A DNA stretch of 64,000 nt from Pseudomonas fluorescens (GTDB lineage: Bacteria > Pseudomonadota > Gammaproteobacteria > Pseudomonadales > Pseudomonadaceae), in contig NZ_CP012831.1 of NCBI RefSeq assembly GCF_001307275.1, positions 4,022,501-4,086,500 of the forward strand. The letters run 5' to 3'. Of this stretch, positions 7,455-16,817 are shown in pieces. The translations under genes were made by a program, and so were the position numbers. Numbering within the stretch: the stretch's first letter is position 1; every line of letters begins with the position of its first letter. The notes under the pieces were generated by a model, which saw nothing but the letters and a program-made list of their open reading frames with translations, ran no database searches and had not been told where the DNA came from.

Positions 7455-8642
7455 TTAGCCCATTTGGAAATGCAGGTTTGGAAAGATCAACCCGGCGAAG
7501 CGTGCAGGCAAACCCGCTTCCACCGTTCGGGATCTGGGGGTGCTGCTGATCACGATCCCCACTTCGATCAAACGGCCCAGCTCTTCCGTTGCAAGCCGAT
7601 CCTTCAAGCCTGTGAACACCTTGAACTCAGCTCGCGGCATCGCCCCTTGAGTGAGAAGCGCCAGCACGGCAGCAGCACTGGTGGGCCGGATGCCGGCACG
7701 GCGAAGGTCAGGATCCGTTGAGAACACATGTACGACCTGCTCGCGCAGCTTGGCCGGGTTCAGGGAGTTCGTCATGTACTCAATCTGGTCGTGGCAAACA
7801 TCGAGCATGAACTCGATGAAGTTGAAGTAGTGACGCTGTGAAAGTTGGCCGCGCCCGTCATAGTCACCTTCACGAGGACGATCAGCCAAGGCCAGGAAGC
7901 GATAGTACTCATCTTGCCTGCGAGCCAGGCCGCGAGACAGTGACCAGAGGAAAGGTTTTAGCCCGAGGTGAACCAGTTGCAGGTGAGTGAGCATCCGAAT
8001 CACTCGACCATTGCCGTCAAGGAAAGGGTGGACAAGCGCCACTCGATGATGGCCTGCCAGGGCAGCGATCAATTGCCGCCGCGGATCCTTGATTCGTCCG
8101 TAGTGCACTTGCAGATGCTCAAGCATGGGCAATACAGCAGCCGCCGCTGGGGCGACATGTGCGCCGACCTGAACTTGTTCATCCTCTTCGGCCCGCAGCC
8201 TGCCGGGTTCCATCATGCGCCCATCGCTCAGGGTCAGTTCCTGCGTGGAAGCATCCTTGAACAGTCGACGATGAATGGCCGCGATCAACTTGGGATCGAA
8301 CATGGCAGAGAAATTATCCGTTGGCCGCATGCGAAGCAGCCGCTCCATCACCTCTTGCTGCGTCATGTGTTGCACGGCCAGCTCTTTGAGCTCTTTTCTT
8401 TCCCGTTTTGGTGTCGTGCGAGCAATCTGGAGGTCGGCGATCTCGGTTCGATGCCCTTCGATCAGGTTCGAGTAATAGGTATTGGTGATGCGCAACAGGC
8501 CCGCCAGTTGCCTGGATGTCTCATCGGCTAACCGTCCGGCAAGAAAGGCTGCGTTACGCGGTAACTGATCCGCGGCCTGAATGATCGAGTCGGGCAGATT
8601 TTCTGGCAGTACGGGGTCAAGGTACGTTTTCGAGGTGATCAT
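7455..8642 (-). CDS. Fic family protein (AMPylase/nucleotidyl-transfer type, self-inhibited)
   Basis: The Fic core motif HPFLDGNGR (residues 205-213 counting from MITSK) is complete, including the catalytic His and the phosphate-binding GNGR. An N-terminal inhibitory helix is visible as SNLIEG (58-63), fitting the (S/T)xxxE(G/N) rule for Fic proteins inhibited in cis. A C-terminal winged-helix-like domain follows (RRAGIRPTSAAAVLALLTQG...). The ATG at 8642 has GGAAG just upstream; an ATG at 8663 would add seven residues but lacks a clear site. The gene is inserted between moxR and DUF4350, an otherwise conserved operon, and its AT-rich upstream region differs from the surroundings. The target is unknown. 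Confidence 0.88.
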   Translation of the reverse strand: MITSKTYLDPVLPENLPDSIIQAADQLPRNAAFLAGRLADETSRQLAGLLRITNTYYSNLIEGHRTEIADLQIARTTPKRERKELKELAVQHMTQQEVMERLLRMRPTDNFSAMFDPKLIAAIHRRLFKDASTQELTLSDGRMMEPGRLRAEEDEQVQVGAHVAPAAAAVLPMLEHLQVHYGRIKDPRRQLIAALAGHHRVALVHPFLDGNGRVIRMLTHLQLVHLGLKPFLWSLSRGLARRQDEYYRFLALADRPREGDYDGRGQLSQRHYFNFIEFMLDVCHDQIEYMTNSLNPAKLREQVVHVFSTDPDLRRAGIRPTSAAAVLALLTQGAMPRAEFKVFTGLKDRLATEELGRLIEVGIVISSTPRSRTVEAGLPARFAGLIFPNLHFQMG

Positions 8643-8663
8643 CGTTTTGCTTCCGGCGAACAC

Positions 8664-8802
8664 AAACGGCTATTTTTTGGGCAATTCCTGCGGAAATTTA
8701 TGCGGAACATTAAACGGTCTATAACACCCGTTATTACTAGGTTTGGCGATACCGTACGATAGATGATCTGCGGTATTTTTGCGGATTTTCATGCGGAAAA
8801 AT
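8664..8802. promoter_or_regulatory. AT-rich region upstream of the Fic gene with repeated TGCGGA
   Basis: TGCGGA occurs at 8689, 8701, 8780 and 8792, and TGCGGT at 8769. Within each cluster the spacing is 11-12 bases, about one helical turn, so the copies face the same side of the DNA. The stretch is much more AT-rich than the flanking genes. It probably holds the Fic promoter (leftward) and may be an operator. No promoter hexamers were assigned. Confidence 0.45.
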
Positions 8803-9966
8803 CTATAAGGCATTCCTGAGGGTTTGCAAATGGGCGACCTGGCGGCAGAACTCCGCGCGGGACATGCGCTGTTTCGGTCGTGGGCTCAAGGCCTGGCTGA
8901 TGGCCCGCGTGGGTTGCCGGGTCAGGCGGGCGAGGACCTGCCATTGTTCGGCGACGGCCAGTTGTTCGAAGCCTGGGTGAAGATGGCGGGCCCGGCGCAG
9001 CACGTCTTGTTGCAAGGTGTGCAACAGGTGCTGCTGGCCGTTGTGGCGCAGGTGGAAACCGGCGCTGGCCTGTACGTGTTCTTCCAGCTGGCGCCGGGCC
9101 TGGGAGGTCGGTGGTTGCAGCGGGCCGTGGCGCACCGCCGAACGCCAGAACCACAGGGCAACCAAGGCCAGCAGTGCCACCAGCGCCTGGGGGAAGTAGC
9201 GCAGCAACAGGGTCAGCAAGGTGTCGTGGTCGGTGTTGAACAGCAGGGTGACGTCCGTGTCGGCGCTCAAATACCAGAGCAGCCAGGCGTTGTCGTACTG
9301 GTCGATGGCGTCGTTCTTCCACAGCTCGGCGTCGGTGATCACGGTGATCGAGCCGAGGCCGAGGTTCAATTGCATCATGTGGGTCGACAACGCGCTGTTG
9401 GCCCAGGCCTGGGCCAGGTTGTACGGGTCTTCGAGGTGGAAGTCGGTGTCGAAACCGGCATACGCTGGCGCTTCTTCGTCTTCAAGGTAGAGCTTGGTCA
9501 GTTCCGGGTAACGGTCCTTGATCAGTTCGGGCGCGGGCTCCTTGAGGTCTTCGCTCAGGAGTTGGCGCAGGCGCACGCGGTCGAGCAGCAGGTCGCCGCT
9601 GCTGCCGGTGCTCTTGTCCCACAAGGCTTCGGCCACAAAGACCAGGCGTCCGCCGGCCCGGGTCCAGTTCATCAACTGTTCGACTTCCCGTGGCGTCATG
9701 TGGGTGCGCTCGCCCAGCAACAGTAGGCTGTGCTGGCGTGGCTCCAGGGTGGGCAGCACCTCCAGGCTGTTGGCGTGCTCGACGTTGATCCCCCGCTGGC
9801 GCAGGAACAGTTCGGCGGCCAGGTAAGGGTTGGCCTGTACTTCTGGAGAGGGGCCGTGCTCGACGACCTCTTCATAGGGCACGGCCTGGGTGTAGAGATA
9901 GAAACCGAATGCGCACACCACGGCGGCCAGCACGGCGCCGATCAGCCACCCCGCGTGCCGGCTCAT
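8803..9966 (-). CDS. DUF4350 domain membrane protein
   Basis: This 387-aa protein has an N-terminal membrane helix (about residues 7-26) and a large extracytoplasmic domain with ANPYLAAELFLRQRG and LLLLGERTHMTPREVEQLMNWTRAGGRLVFVAE (glutamine-amidotransferase-like fold typical of DUF4350). A second membrane helix lies near 262-280 (FPQALVALLALVALWFW), followed by a cytoplasmic helical tail. Its start overlaps the stop of the DUF4129 gene by 4 bases (ATGA), so the two are translationally coupled. It is part of the RDD-SpoIIM-DUF4129-DUF4350-MoxR-DUF58 envelope cluster, whose biochemical role is not established. Confidence 0.85.
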   Translation of the reverse strand: MSRHAGWLIGAVLAAVVCAFGFYLYTQAVPYEEVVEHGPSPEVQANPYLAAELFLRQRGINVEHANSLEVLPTLEPRQHSLLLLGERTHMTPREVEQLMNWTRAGGRLVFVAEALWDKSTGSSGDLLLDRVRLRQLLSEDLKEPAPELIKDRYPELTKLYLEDEEAPAYAGFDTDFHLEDPYNLAQAWANSALSTHMMQLNLGLGSITVITDAELWKNDAIDQYDNAWLLWYLSADTDVTLLFNTDHDTLLTLLLRYFPQALVALLALVALWFWRSAVRHGPLQPPTSQARRQLEEHVQASAGFHLRHNGQQHLLHTLQQDVLRRARHLHPGFEQLAVAEQWQVLARLTRQPTRAISQALSPRPKQRMSRAEFCRQVAHLQTLRNAL

Positions 9967-11504
9967 CGAGACGCTCCCGGCCCGAACAACCCGCGCCAGC
10001 CGTCACACAGTTCCTGTTGCAGGTGGAGCGGCGGCGGGCGATGCCCATAGGCAATGTTCTGCCAATGCAGGGTCAGGCTTTTGCTGAAGCCCAGCAGGTT
10101 GTCCTGCTCGAGCTGTTCGACGCGTTGCAGCACCTGGCCTTCGGTGTCGGACGGTTTCAAGGGGATCTTGAAGTCATGGTGCAATCGGCTGAGCAATGCC
10201 CGGTACAGCAGGCCCAAGGCTTCACGGGGTTGCGTGGCCCACAGCTGTTCGACGCTGGCGGCGACGTCGGTCGGCAGGCTTTCTTCACGAATATCCAGGC
10301 CGAACATGTGTGCCGGTGCCGCTCGTTCCACGGGCAGGCGTTGCGTCGGTCGCCGATTGACCAGGGCTTTGAGGCGTTCCCGGTAGTGCCAGGCCAGCCA
10401 GACGATCGCACCCACCAGGCAGGCCCACAGCGCGACCTGGATCAGCGCGGCGGCGATGTCGAAGCGTTGGCCGCCGAGCCATTTGAACAGGGCCTTGAGC
10501 CAGCTCGGTTTGGCCTCGGTCTCGTCGCTGGGTTCGGCGGTTTCTTCGCCGAAACGATAACGGGTGACGGTCTGCGGGTTCTTGAACGGCGGGGCGTCGA
10601 GGATCGCCTTGATGCCGTCCCGGGAGGCTTCGCTGGTGAGGGGCTGGTTGAGCAGCCGCGGGCTGTCGGGGGCGTTGGGCTCCTCGTCGGCCCACGCTGG
10701 GGGGGCCAGCGGCAGCATCACCAGGGCCAGCAGCAACAATGCCGGGGCCACGCCGCTCAGGCGCTGGCGCAGGCGCCGGAACACCAGTTCGATGTCCCAC
10801 GCTTCGAGGATCGTGCGCCGGTTCAGGTAGAGGCTGAAGCCGCAGGCGACGTACACCGGCTCCCACAAGATCAGCAGCAGCGGGTAGAGGAAGTTGACCA
10901 GGTGTTCGAACCACAACCAGTTTTGGTCGGCCGCTGATACCAGCATTTCCCAGTCCCATTGCAGTTCGACTTGTTGCGGCACGAACAGATAGAACAGGGC
11001 CATCAGGCCGAACCACAGGGCGGTTTCCAGGTGCATGCCGATGATGGTCAACCATTGCGCCGCGCCGCGGTTGCGTTGCAGCAATACCCGTTTGCGTTGC
11101 TCCCGTGCTTCACCGGTTAGCCCTTCGAGTTGCACCACCGGCAGCAGGAAGCTGCGGCTCAGGCTCAGTCGGCGCCAGGTCAGGCTGGCCAGCAACTGGG
11201 GCTTGAGCAGCGCCGGCCATTGGCGCAAGGCCTGTTTCAAGGTGGGGGTTTCGCCAAACAGCGCCTTGGACAGGATGTACAGCGGCAGACGGTCAAAGGC
11301 CGGTTTCAACCACCAGAACAGCATCACCACCAGGGACGGTGAGTCCCACAGCAGCAAGGTCAGCAACAGGTACACCGGCAGCGTGATGATCGCCCAACTG
11401 GTCATCAGCAAGCGTCGATGCTGCTGGCTCATCAATACGCCAAGGTCCATGGCTTCCCAGGTGGTGCGCGGGCGGATGACGACGGTGGCATCACTCAGGC
11501 GCAT
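9963..11504 (-). CDS. DUF4129 domain membrane protein
   Basis: The protein has about 513 aa and several membrane helices: a pair near the N-terminus (WAIITLPVYLLLTLLLW, then a helix pair around WLTIIGMHLETALWFGLMALFYLFV), LYPLLLILWEPVYVACGF, and one before the C-terminal domain (VALWACLVGAIVWLAW). The C-terminal cytoplasmic DUF4129 part contains AREALGLLYRALL-like sequence (QPREALGLLYRALLSRL). I prefer the ATG at 11504 (MRLSDATV); the ATG at 11522 would give a larger overlap with the upstream SpoIIM-like gene. The DUF4129 C-terminus resembles the tail seen with transglutaminase-like proteins, but no transglutaminase domain is present. Confidence 0.82.
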   Translation of the reverse strand: MRLSDATVVIRPRTTWEAMDLGVLMSQQHRRLLMTSWAIITLPVYLLLTLLLWDSPSLVVMLFWWLKPAFDRLPLYILSKALFGETPTLKQALRQWPALLKPQLLASLTWRRLSLSRSFLLPVVQLEGLTGEAREQRKRVLLQRNRGAAQWLTIIGMHLETALWFGLMALFYLFVPQQVELQWDWEMLVSAADQNWLWFEHLVNFLYPLLLILWEPVYVACGFSLYLNRRTILEAWDIELVFRRLRQRLSGVAPALLLLALVMLPLAPPAWADEEPNAPDSPRLLNQPLTSEASRDGIKAILDAPPFKNPQTVTRYRFGEETAEPSDETEAKPSWLKALFKWLGGQRFDIAAALIQVALWACLVGAIVWLAWHYRERLKALVNRRPTQRLPVERAAPAHMFGLDIREESLPTDVAASVEQLWATQPREALGLLYRALLSRLHHDFKIPLKPSDTEGQVLQRVEQLEQDNLLGFSKSLTLHWQNIAYGHRPPPLHLQQELCDGWRGLFGPGASR

Positions 11505-12465
11505 GGCGGGCCCGTCCGGCAAGCGACAGATAGCTGATGACCAACAGCCACAACAAGGCGCCCACGGTGTATTTGGTGGCGGGCGTTACCGCGCTGGAAG
11601 ACCAGTAGGCCTCGATGAACGCGGCGATGAGCAGGAATAGCATCACGCCGCCGATCATCAGCACGCTTTTACCCGCCGCAAGCCGCAAGGCCTCGCCACG
11701 GGTCAGGCGTCCCGGGGCGATCAACGCCCAGCCCAGTTGCAGGCCCGCGGCTCCGGCCAGGGCGATGGCGGTGAGTTCGAAAGCGCCGTGGCCGATCACG
11801 AACGACCAGAACGTGGTGCCCGAGCCGATCTGCGTCAGGTGCCCGGCCACCGCGCCTATGGTCAGGCCATTGAAAAACAGGAAGAACGCACTCCCCAGCC
11901 CAAACATCAAGCCACTGGCGAACGTCTGAAAGGCAATGCCGATGTTGTGCATGATGTAGTAACCGAACATGACCCAGTCTTCGCTGGCGGCCCGTTCGAC
12001 CGAGCGCCCCAGGTGCCCGGAGGCCGGGTCATACATGCTGCGGATCTGGCTGATTTCGTCGGCGCCCAGCACGCTGTAGACCAGTTCCGGGAACAGATAG
12101 ACCAGCAGCCCGATGCCGACCAGACTGCCCAGGAACATCAGGCTGGCGGCCAGCACGAAACGCCATTGTTCACGCACCAGTCGAGGGAAACCGACCAGGA
12201 TAAAGGCCGAAAGGCTGGCCGATGGTCGGCTGCGATCCCGGTAGAGTTGCTGGTGACCGCGCAGCGCCAGTTGTTGCAGGGTGTCGACCAGCAAGCTGCT
12301 GTAGCCCCGGGCCTGGGCCAATGCCAGGTGATGGCAAAGCCGTCGGTAGGCGGCAGGGAAGTCACCGCTCTGGGGCACGTTGCGGCTGCGCTCCAATTGA
12401 TCGAGTTGCTGGGCCAGGTGCTCCCATTCTCCTTGGTGGCGGCTTTCGAACAGGCTTTGCTTCAT
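11491..12465 (-). CDS. Stage II sporulation protein M (SpoIIM)-like membrane protein
   Basis: This 324-aa protein has a cytoplasmic N-terminal helical domain (about 100 residues) followed by five to six membrane helices, including VLAASLMFLGSLVGIGLLVYLF and FGLGSAFFLFFNGLTIGAVAGHL. The core NIGIAFQTFASGLMFGLGSAFFLFFNG is the family signature. This organism does not sporulate; in Gram-negative bacteria the family occurs with RDD, DUF4129 and MoxR genes, as here. It overlaps the RDD gene start region by 4 bases and the DUF4129 start by about 14. Confidence 0.88.
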   Translation of the reverse strand: MKQSLFESRHQGEWEHLAQQLDQLERSRNVPQSGDFPAAYRRLCHHLALAQARGYSSLLVDTLQQLALRGHQQLYRDRSRPSASLSAFILVGFPRLVREQWRFVLAASLMFLGSLVGIGLLVYLFPELVYSVLGADEISQIRSMYDPASGHLGRSVERAASEDWVMFGYYIMHNIGIAFQTFASGLMFGLGSAFFLFFNGLTIGAVAGHLTQIGSGTTFWSFVIGHGAFELTAIALAGAAGLQLGWALIAPGRLTRGEALRLAAGKSVLMIGGVMLFLLIAAFIEAYWSSSAVTPATKYTVGALLWLLVISYLSLAGRARHAPE

Positions 12466-13187
12466 GTCGGCCCCAGCAGGCCGCGGGCGATGCCATTGAG
12501 CTCGGCGGTGGCGTTCGGCACCTGGACGTTCAGTGGCGTGGCCAGGATCGCGGCCAGTTCGTTGACCCGCGCCTGGGACAGTTCTGCCTGGCGTTCGGCG
12601 AAGCCCAGCACCGCGCGTTGCTCATGCAGGTTCAGGGTGAAAGGCGCGCGTATCGGCGGGGCCATGGGCAATGCGGGGCGTTTGACCGGTTGTTCGCGAT
12701 AGACCACCAGCGTACCGGCCGCGAGATCGCCCAGGCGCTTGAACGCCGGATGCTGCAGGCAGCAGATGGCCCCGAAGGTGTAGCCGAAGGGCAGCATGTC
12801 GACGAAGCGCAGCAGGTTACGGATCAACGACGCCGACCAGCCGATGGGCCGGCCATCGTCCTGCACCACGCGCAGCCCCATGATCTGTTTGCCGGGAGAA
12901 CGCCCCTGGTTGAGTACCTCGAACAGCACCATGTACCACCAACTGACGACAAACAGCAGGATGGACCCCAGGCCGAGCCCCAGCTCGCCGAAAAACGCCA
13001 GGACCAGGAAAAAAATACCCAGGACCAGGCCGCGTATGCCCAAGTCGATGGCGAAGGCGATTGCACGGGGCATCAGCCCCGCCGGGCGCAGTGGCAGGTC
13101 GATGCCCTCCGGCGTTTCCACCTGATAACGCGTGTCCAGGGGCGCGGGCAGCGTCGCGTTCCTTTGCAGTGCTGGTGTCTCGAGCAT
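12462..13187 (-). CDS. RDD family membrane protein
   Basis: This 241-aa protein contains an RDD domain in its first half. The RAIAFAIDLGIRGL motif has the conserved Arg and Asp, two strong membrane helices follow (GIFFLVLAFFGELGLGLGS and LLFVVSWWYMVLF), and GRSPGKQIMGLRVV is the second family motif. The C-terminal 80 residues are soluble. The ATG at 13187 (MLETPAL) was preferred because codons upstream add a non-conserved, low-quality extension. It is the first gene of the leftward envelope operon, so the promoter should lie in 13188-13532. Confidence 0.85.
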   Translation of the reverse strand: MLETPALQRNATLPAPLDTRYQVETPEGIDLPLRPAGLMPRAIAFAIDLGIRGLVLGIFFLVLAFFGELGLGLGSILLFVVSWWYMVLFEVLNQGRSPGKQIMGLRVVQDDGRPIGWSASLIRNLLRFVDMLPFGYTFGAICCLQHPAFKRLGDLAAGTLVVYREQPVKRPALPMAPPIRAPFTLNLHEQRAVLGFAERQAELSQARVNELAAILATPLNVQVPNATAELNGIARGLLGPT

Positions 13188-13532
13188 GGGCAACCTGAGT
13201 GGTGGGGCCGGTTCGAAGGGTCTATGGGCTGCGATGCTAGCAGCCTTTGTGTAGGCAAACGATATGGCCGTGCAGGTCATTTGATGGATCAGCCATGTTC
13301 ATGGATTTGTGTGCTCACCCAAATCCCTGTGGGAGCCGAGCTTGCTCGCGATTACGGTGGGTCTGGTTGCATCGATGTTGAATGTGCCGCCGTCATCGCG
13401 AGCAAGCTCGGCTCCCACATAAGGTCTGTGGTGTACATGGATTTTGTGAAGAAATTCAAAAGTTACACCACCGCTGGCCCAGGGCAGGTTCGAGCGCCTA
13501 GACTTCGCCAGTCTTCAGTTCAGGAACAGCCC
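13188..13532. other. Divergent intergenic region RDD operon / sbcB, with a REPIN
   Basis: This 345-base gap should contain the promoter of the leftward envelope operon and that of sbcB. Its centre is the REP doublet 13328-13419. No additional gene is credible. The sbcB ribosome site AGGA lies at about 13521-13524. Confidence 0.5.
13328..13419. repeat. REP doublet (REPIN) with a matched extra base in both arms
   Basis: The arms are TGTGGGAGCCGAGCTTGCTCGCGA and its inverse TCGCGAGCAAGCTCGGCTCCCACA. Compared with the other copies in the window each arm carries one additional base (GAGCCGAGC instead of GAGCGAGC), and the two insertions are complementary, so the hairpin is preserved. Confidence 0.9.
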
Positions 13533-14969
13533 GTGACTTCCATCTTCTGGTACGACTACGAAACCACCGGCATCAACCCGCGTTGCGACCGGCCCTTGCA
13601 GGTGGCGGGTATCCGTACCGATTTCGAGCTCAATGAAATCGACGAACCGGTGAATCTGTATTGCCAGCCCAGCGATGACATCCTGCCGCATCCGGCGGCC
13701 TGTGCGATTACCGGCATCACCCCGACATGCCTGGCCGAGAAAGGCTTGAGCGAAGCCGATTTCATGACCCGTGTCCACGGGCACCTGGCCGCGCCCGGTA
13801 CCTGTGGCGCCGGCTACAACACCCTGCGTTTCGACGATGAAATGACCCGCTACAGCCTCTATCGGAATTTCTTCGACCCGTACGCACGGGAGTGGCAGGG
13901 CGGCAACAGCCGCTGGGACTTGATCGACCTGGTGCGCGCGGCCTATGCGCTACGCCCGCAAGGCATTGTCTGGCCGCAGGAGGACGGTCGCGTCAGCCTC
14001 AAGCTCGAACGCCTGACCGCCGCCAATGGCATCGATCATGGCCAGGCCCACGATGCGTTGTCGGACGTACGCGCGACCATCGCCCTGGCCCGCCTGGTCC
14101 GTCAGCAGCAGCCGCGGCTCTACGACTGGCTGTTCCAGTTGCGCAGCAAGCAGAAAGTGATGGACCAGATCCGCCTGCTGCAGCCGATGGTGCATATTTC
14201 CGGTCGCTTCTCGGCGGCGCGCAACTACATCGGCGTGGTATTGCCGTTGGCCTGGCACCCGAAAAACCGCAACGCCCTGATTGTCTGCGACCTGCACCTG
14301 GACCCCCAGGGCCTGTTGGACCATGACGCCGAAACCCTGCGCCAGCGTTTGTATACCCGCCGTGAAGAACTGCTCGAAGGTGAGTTGCCGGTGCCGCTCA
14401 AGCTTATCCATATCAACAAATGCCCGGTGGTCGCGCCGTTGTCGGTGCTGCGCGTCGAGGACCAGCAGCGGCTGGAACTGGACATGGAGAGCTATCAACA
14501 GCGCGCATTGCGGCTAACTGACGCACAGAAAGTTTGGCAGGATAAACTTCAGGCTATTTATGGCCGCGAGGATTTCACCGCCAGCGAGGATCCCGAGCAA
14601 CAGTTATACGCGGGCTTCTTGGGCGATCGCGATCGGCGTTTATGTGAACAAGTGCGCATGGCGGACCCGGCGCAATTGGCGCAAGCGCAATGGCCTTTCG
14701 ATGATGAGCGTCTGCCGGAACTATTGTTCCGATATCGTGCACGCAACTTTCCAGACACCTTGAATCCCGAAGAGCAAGGGCGCTGGAGAGTTTTCTGTCA
14801 ACAACGTCTGTCCGCCCCGGAATGGGGCGCGCCTAATACCTTGCAAAGTTTTGACGAGGCGATGGGAGAGTGGCTGGCCCAGTCTACGCCGATGCAGCGA
14901 GAAGTACTCGTGGAGTGGCAGGGCTACAGCCAGCAATTGCGCAAACGTTTAAGCCTTGAATCGCAATGA
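13533..14969 (+). CDS. sbcB: Exodeoxyribonuclease I
   Basis: This 478-aa 3'-5' single-strand DNA exonuclease acts in recombination, mismatch repair and end processing. DEDDh exonuclease motifs are visible: FWYDYETTG (Exo I, residues about 5-13), GYNTLRFDDEMTR (Exo II) and HDALSDVRATIALARL (Exo III). SH3-like and C-terminal helical domains complete the normal length (E. coli ExoI is 475 aa). The start is GTG at 13533, with the family N-terminus immediately after it and AGGA upstream. A shared terminator with convergent mvaT follows. Confidence 0.93.
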   Translation: MTSIFWYDYETTGINPRCDRPLQVAGIRTDFELNEIDEPVNLYCQPSDDILPHPAACAITGITPTCLAEKGLSEADFMTRVHGHLAAPGTCGAGYNTLRFDDEMTRYSLYRNFFDPYAREWQGGNSRWDLIDLVRAAYALRPQGIVWPQEDGRVSLKLERLTAANGIDHGQAHDALSDVRATIALARLVRQQQPRLYDWLFQLRSKQKVMDQIRLLQPMVHISGRFSAARNYIGVVLPLAWHPKNRNALIVCDLHLDPQGLLDHDAETLRQRLYTRREELLEGELPVPLKLIHINKCPVVAPLSVLRVEDQQRLELDMESYQQRALRLTDAQKVWQDKLQAIYGREDFTASEDPEQQLYAGFLGDRDRRLCEQVRMADPAQLAQAQWPFDDERLPELLFRYRARNFPDTLNPEEQGRWRVFCQQRLSAPEWGAPNTLQSFDEAMGEWLAQSTPMQREVLVEWQGYSQQLRKRLSLESQ

Positions 14970-14987
14970 AATGAAAAGATAACAGGC

Positions 14988-15021
14988 ATAAAAAAACGCC
15001 AGTAATCACTGGCGTTTTTTG
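14988..15021. terminator. Bidirectional terminator between sbcB and mvaT
   Basis: AAAAAACGCCAGT and ACTGGCGTTTTTT are inverted copies around a 4-base loop. The T-runs on both strands fit the two convergent genes. Confidence 0.9.
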
Positions 15022-15051
15022 TTCGCAAAGAAGCTTGCGCCGCGGTGAGGC

Positions 15052-15429
15052 TTAGCCCAGCAGGGTTGCCCAGCCTTCTACCACGTCACCGCCCCACTTG
15101 GCTTTCCACTCTTTCAGAGTCTTGTGGTTGCCACCTTTGGTTTCGATGACTTCGCCGTTGTGCGGGTTCTTGTATTGCTTAACTTTGCGAGCGCGCTTGG
15201 TGCCGGTAGTTTTCACGGCGCCACGTGGCGCTTTGCTCGACTTGGCTTCTGGATCCAGCAGGGCAATGATGTCGCGCAGCGACTTGGAGTACTCGCCCAT
15301 CAGCGTGCGCAGTTTGCCTTCGAATTCAAGCTCGGTTTGCAGTTTGTCGTCTTGCGACAGGTTTTTCAGGCGAGCTTGCAGTTCTTTGATGGCTTCTTCT
15401 GTGGCGCGGTATTCATTGATCAAGGACAT
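15052..15429 (-). CDS. mvaT: H-NS-like xenogeneic silencer MvaT
   Basis: This 125-aa protein has an N-terminal coiled-coil oligomerisation region (SLINEYRATEEAIKELQARL..., to about residue 60), a lysine-rich linker with RARKVKQYKNPHNGEV, and the C-terminal AT-rich DNA-binding domain ending TKGGNHKTLKEWKAKWGG. Proteins of this family coat AT-rich, horizontally acquired DNA and repress it. The ATG at 15429 gives the family N-terminus; the codons upstream to 15477 are not conserved. Gene order sbcB-mvaT-purU is as in PAO1. Potential targets in this window include the AT-rich LysR region near 52 kb and the Fic promoter. Confidence 0.94.
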   Translation of the reverse strand: MSLINEYRATEEAIKELQARLKNLSQDDKLQTELEFEGKLRTLMGEYSKSLRDIIALLDPEAKSSKAPRGAVKTTGTKRARKVKQYKNPHNGEVIETKGGNHKTLKEWKAKWGGDVVEGWATLLG

Positions 15430-15733
15430 GTGGACTACCTTATGTAGGACGCGGGTGACAAGGAGACAGTGCGACAATAGTAATCAGACAGTTTCATCAA
15501 GTAAACATTTAACCGGTGTTTTATTTAATTAATTAGTGCTGCGCCACAAAAACGCCTGTTGCAGTTAAATGCCGCGACAGTGTCTTCACATCTGTTCACA
15601 TATAATCTGCTTTCCCGAGCCGTGCCGGCCATGGCTTGGGGCTGTCGTCCAGGATGCGGCGTGTCATCGATACTGCAGTTTTGCTGCGCAATGGCTAGAA
15701 TGGCCGCCTTTGCGAAGTTCTGGAGTTCCCCTA
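15430..15733. promoter_or_regulatory. Divergent mvaT / purU intergenic region
   Basis: This 304-base AT-rich gap holds the promoters of mvaT (leftward) and purU (rightward). A perfect TATAAT lies at 15601-15606 on the plus strand, but the nearest TTCACA (15585) is too close to serve as its -35. It contains no gene. mvaT-family genes are often autoregulated, and the AT-rich stretch 15500-15545 (TTTATTTAATTAATTAG) is a plausible MvaT binding site; this is inference. Confidence 0.45.
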
Positions 15734-16582
<849 letters not shown>

Positions 16583-16587
16583 CTACA

Positions 16588-16626
16588 CTGCCAAGGGCCT
16601 GGACGAGCGATCGGCAGGCCTTTTTT
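16588..16626 (+). terminator. Probable purU terminator
   Basis: An imperfect stem GGGCCTG / CAGGCC around GACGAGCGATCGG is followed by a T6 run. It lies directly after purU and overlaps the leader of the small gene at 16640. Confidence 0.55.
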
Positions 16627-16639
16627 CATGAGGTTCGCC

Positions 16640-16813
16640 ATGACCGATCCATTGGACAAAGCCACCTCCAAGGCGCCAGCCACCCTGGGCGAGGGCTGCC
16701 TCAGCCGCTATGACCCCGACGCGTTGAGCCCGGAGGATGGCACCGAGTTTCCCGATGCCGCGCAACTGTGGGAGCAATTGCATCCCCAGGACGAGCCCGA
16801 ACAGACGCCGTGA
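16640..16813 (+). CDS. Small hypothetical protein, 57 aa
   Basis: This is a short acidic, proline-containing protein, MTDPLDKATSKAPATLGEG..., with no signal, membrane helix or recognised domain. The ATG at 16640 has GAGG seven bases upstream; an in-frame ATG at 16628 is a weaker choice. It ends four bases before the convergent flippase-like gene. Coding quality is acceptable (high third-position GC) but function is unknown. Confidence 0.55.
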   Translation: MTDPLDKATSKAPATLGEGCLSRYDPDALSPEDGTEFPDAAQLWEQLHPQDEPEQTP

Positions 16814-16817
16814 CCGG

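Noticed and set aside
12222..13532. N-terminal extension of sbcB by 437 codons
   Set aside because: The extension overlaps the antisense of the RDD and SpoIIM-like genes and the REPIN. ExoI begins at GTG 13533 with a ribosome site and the family N-terminus.
15585..15606. TTCACA...TATAAT as a full sigma-70 promoter for purU
   Set aside because: The spacing is only 10 bases; only the -10 is convincing.
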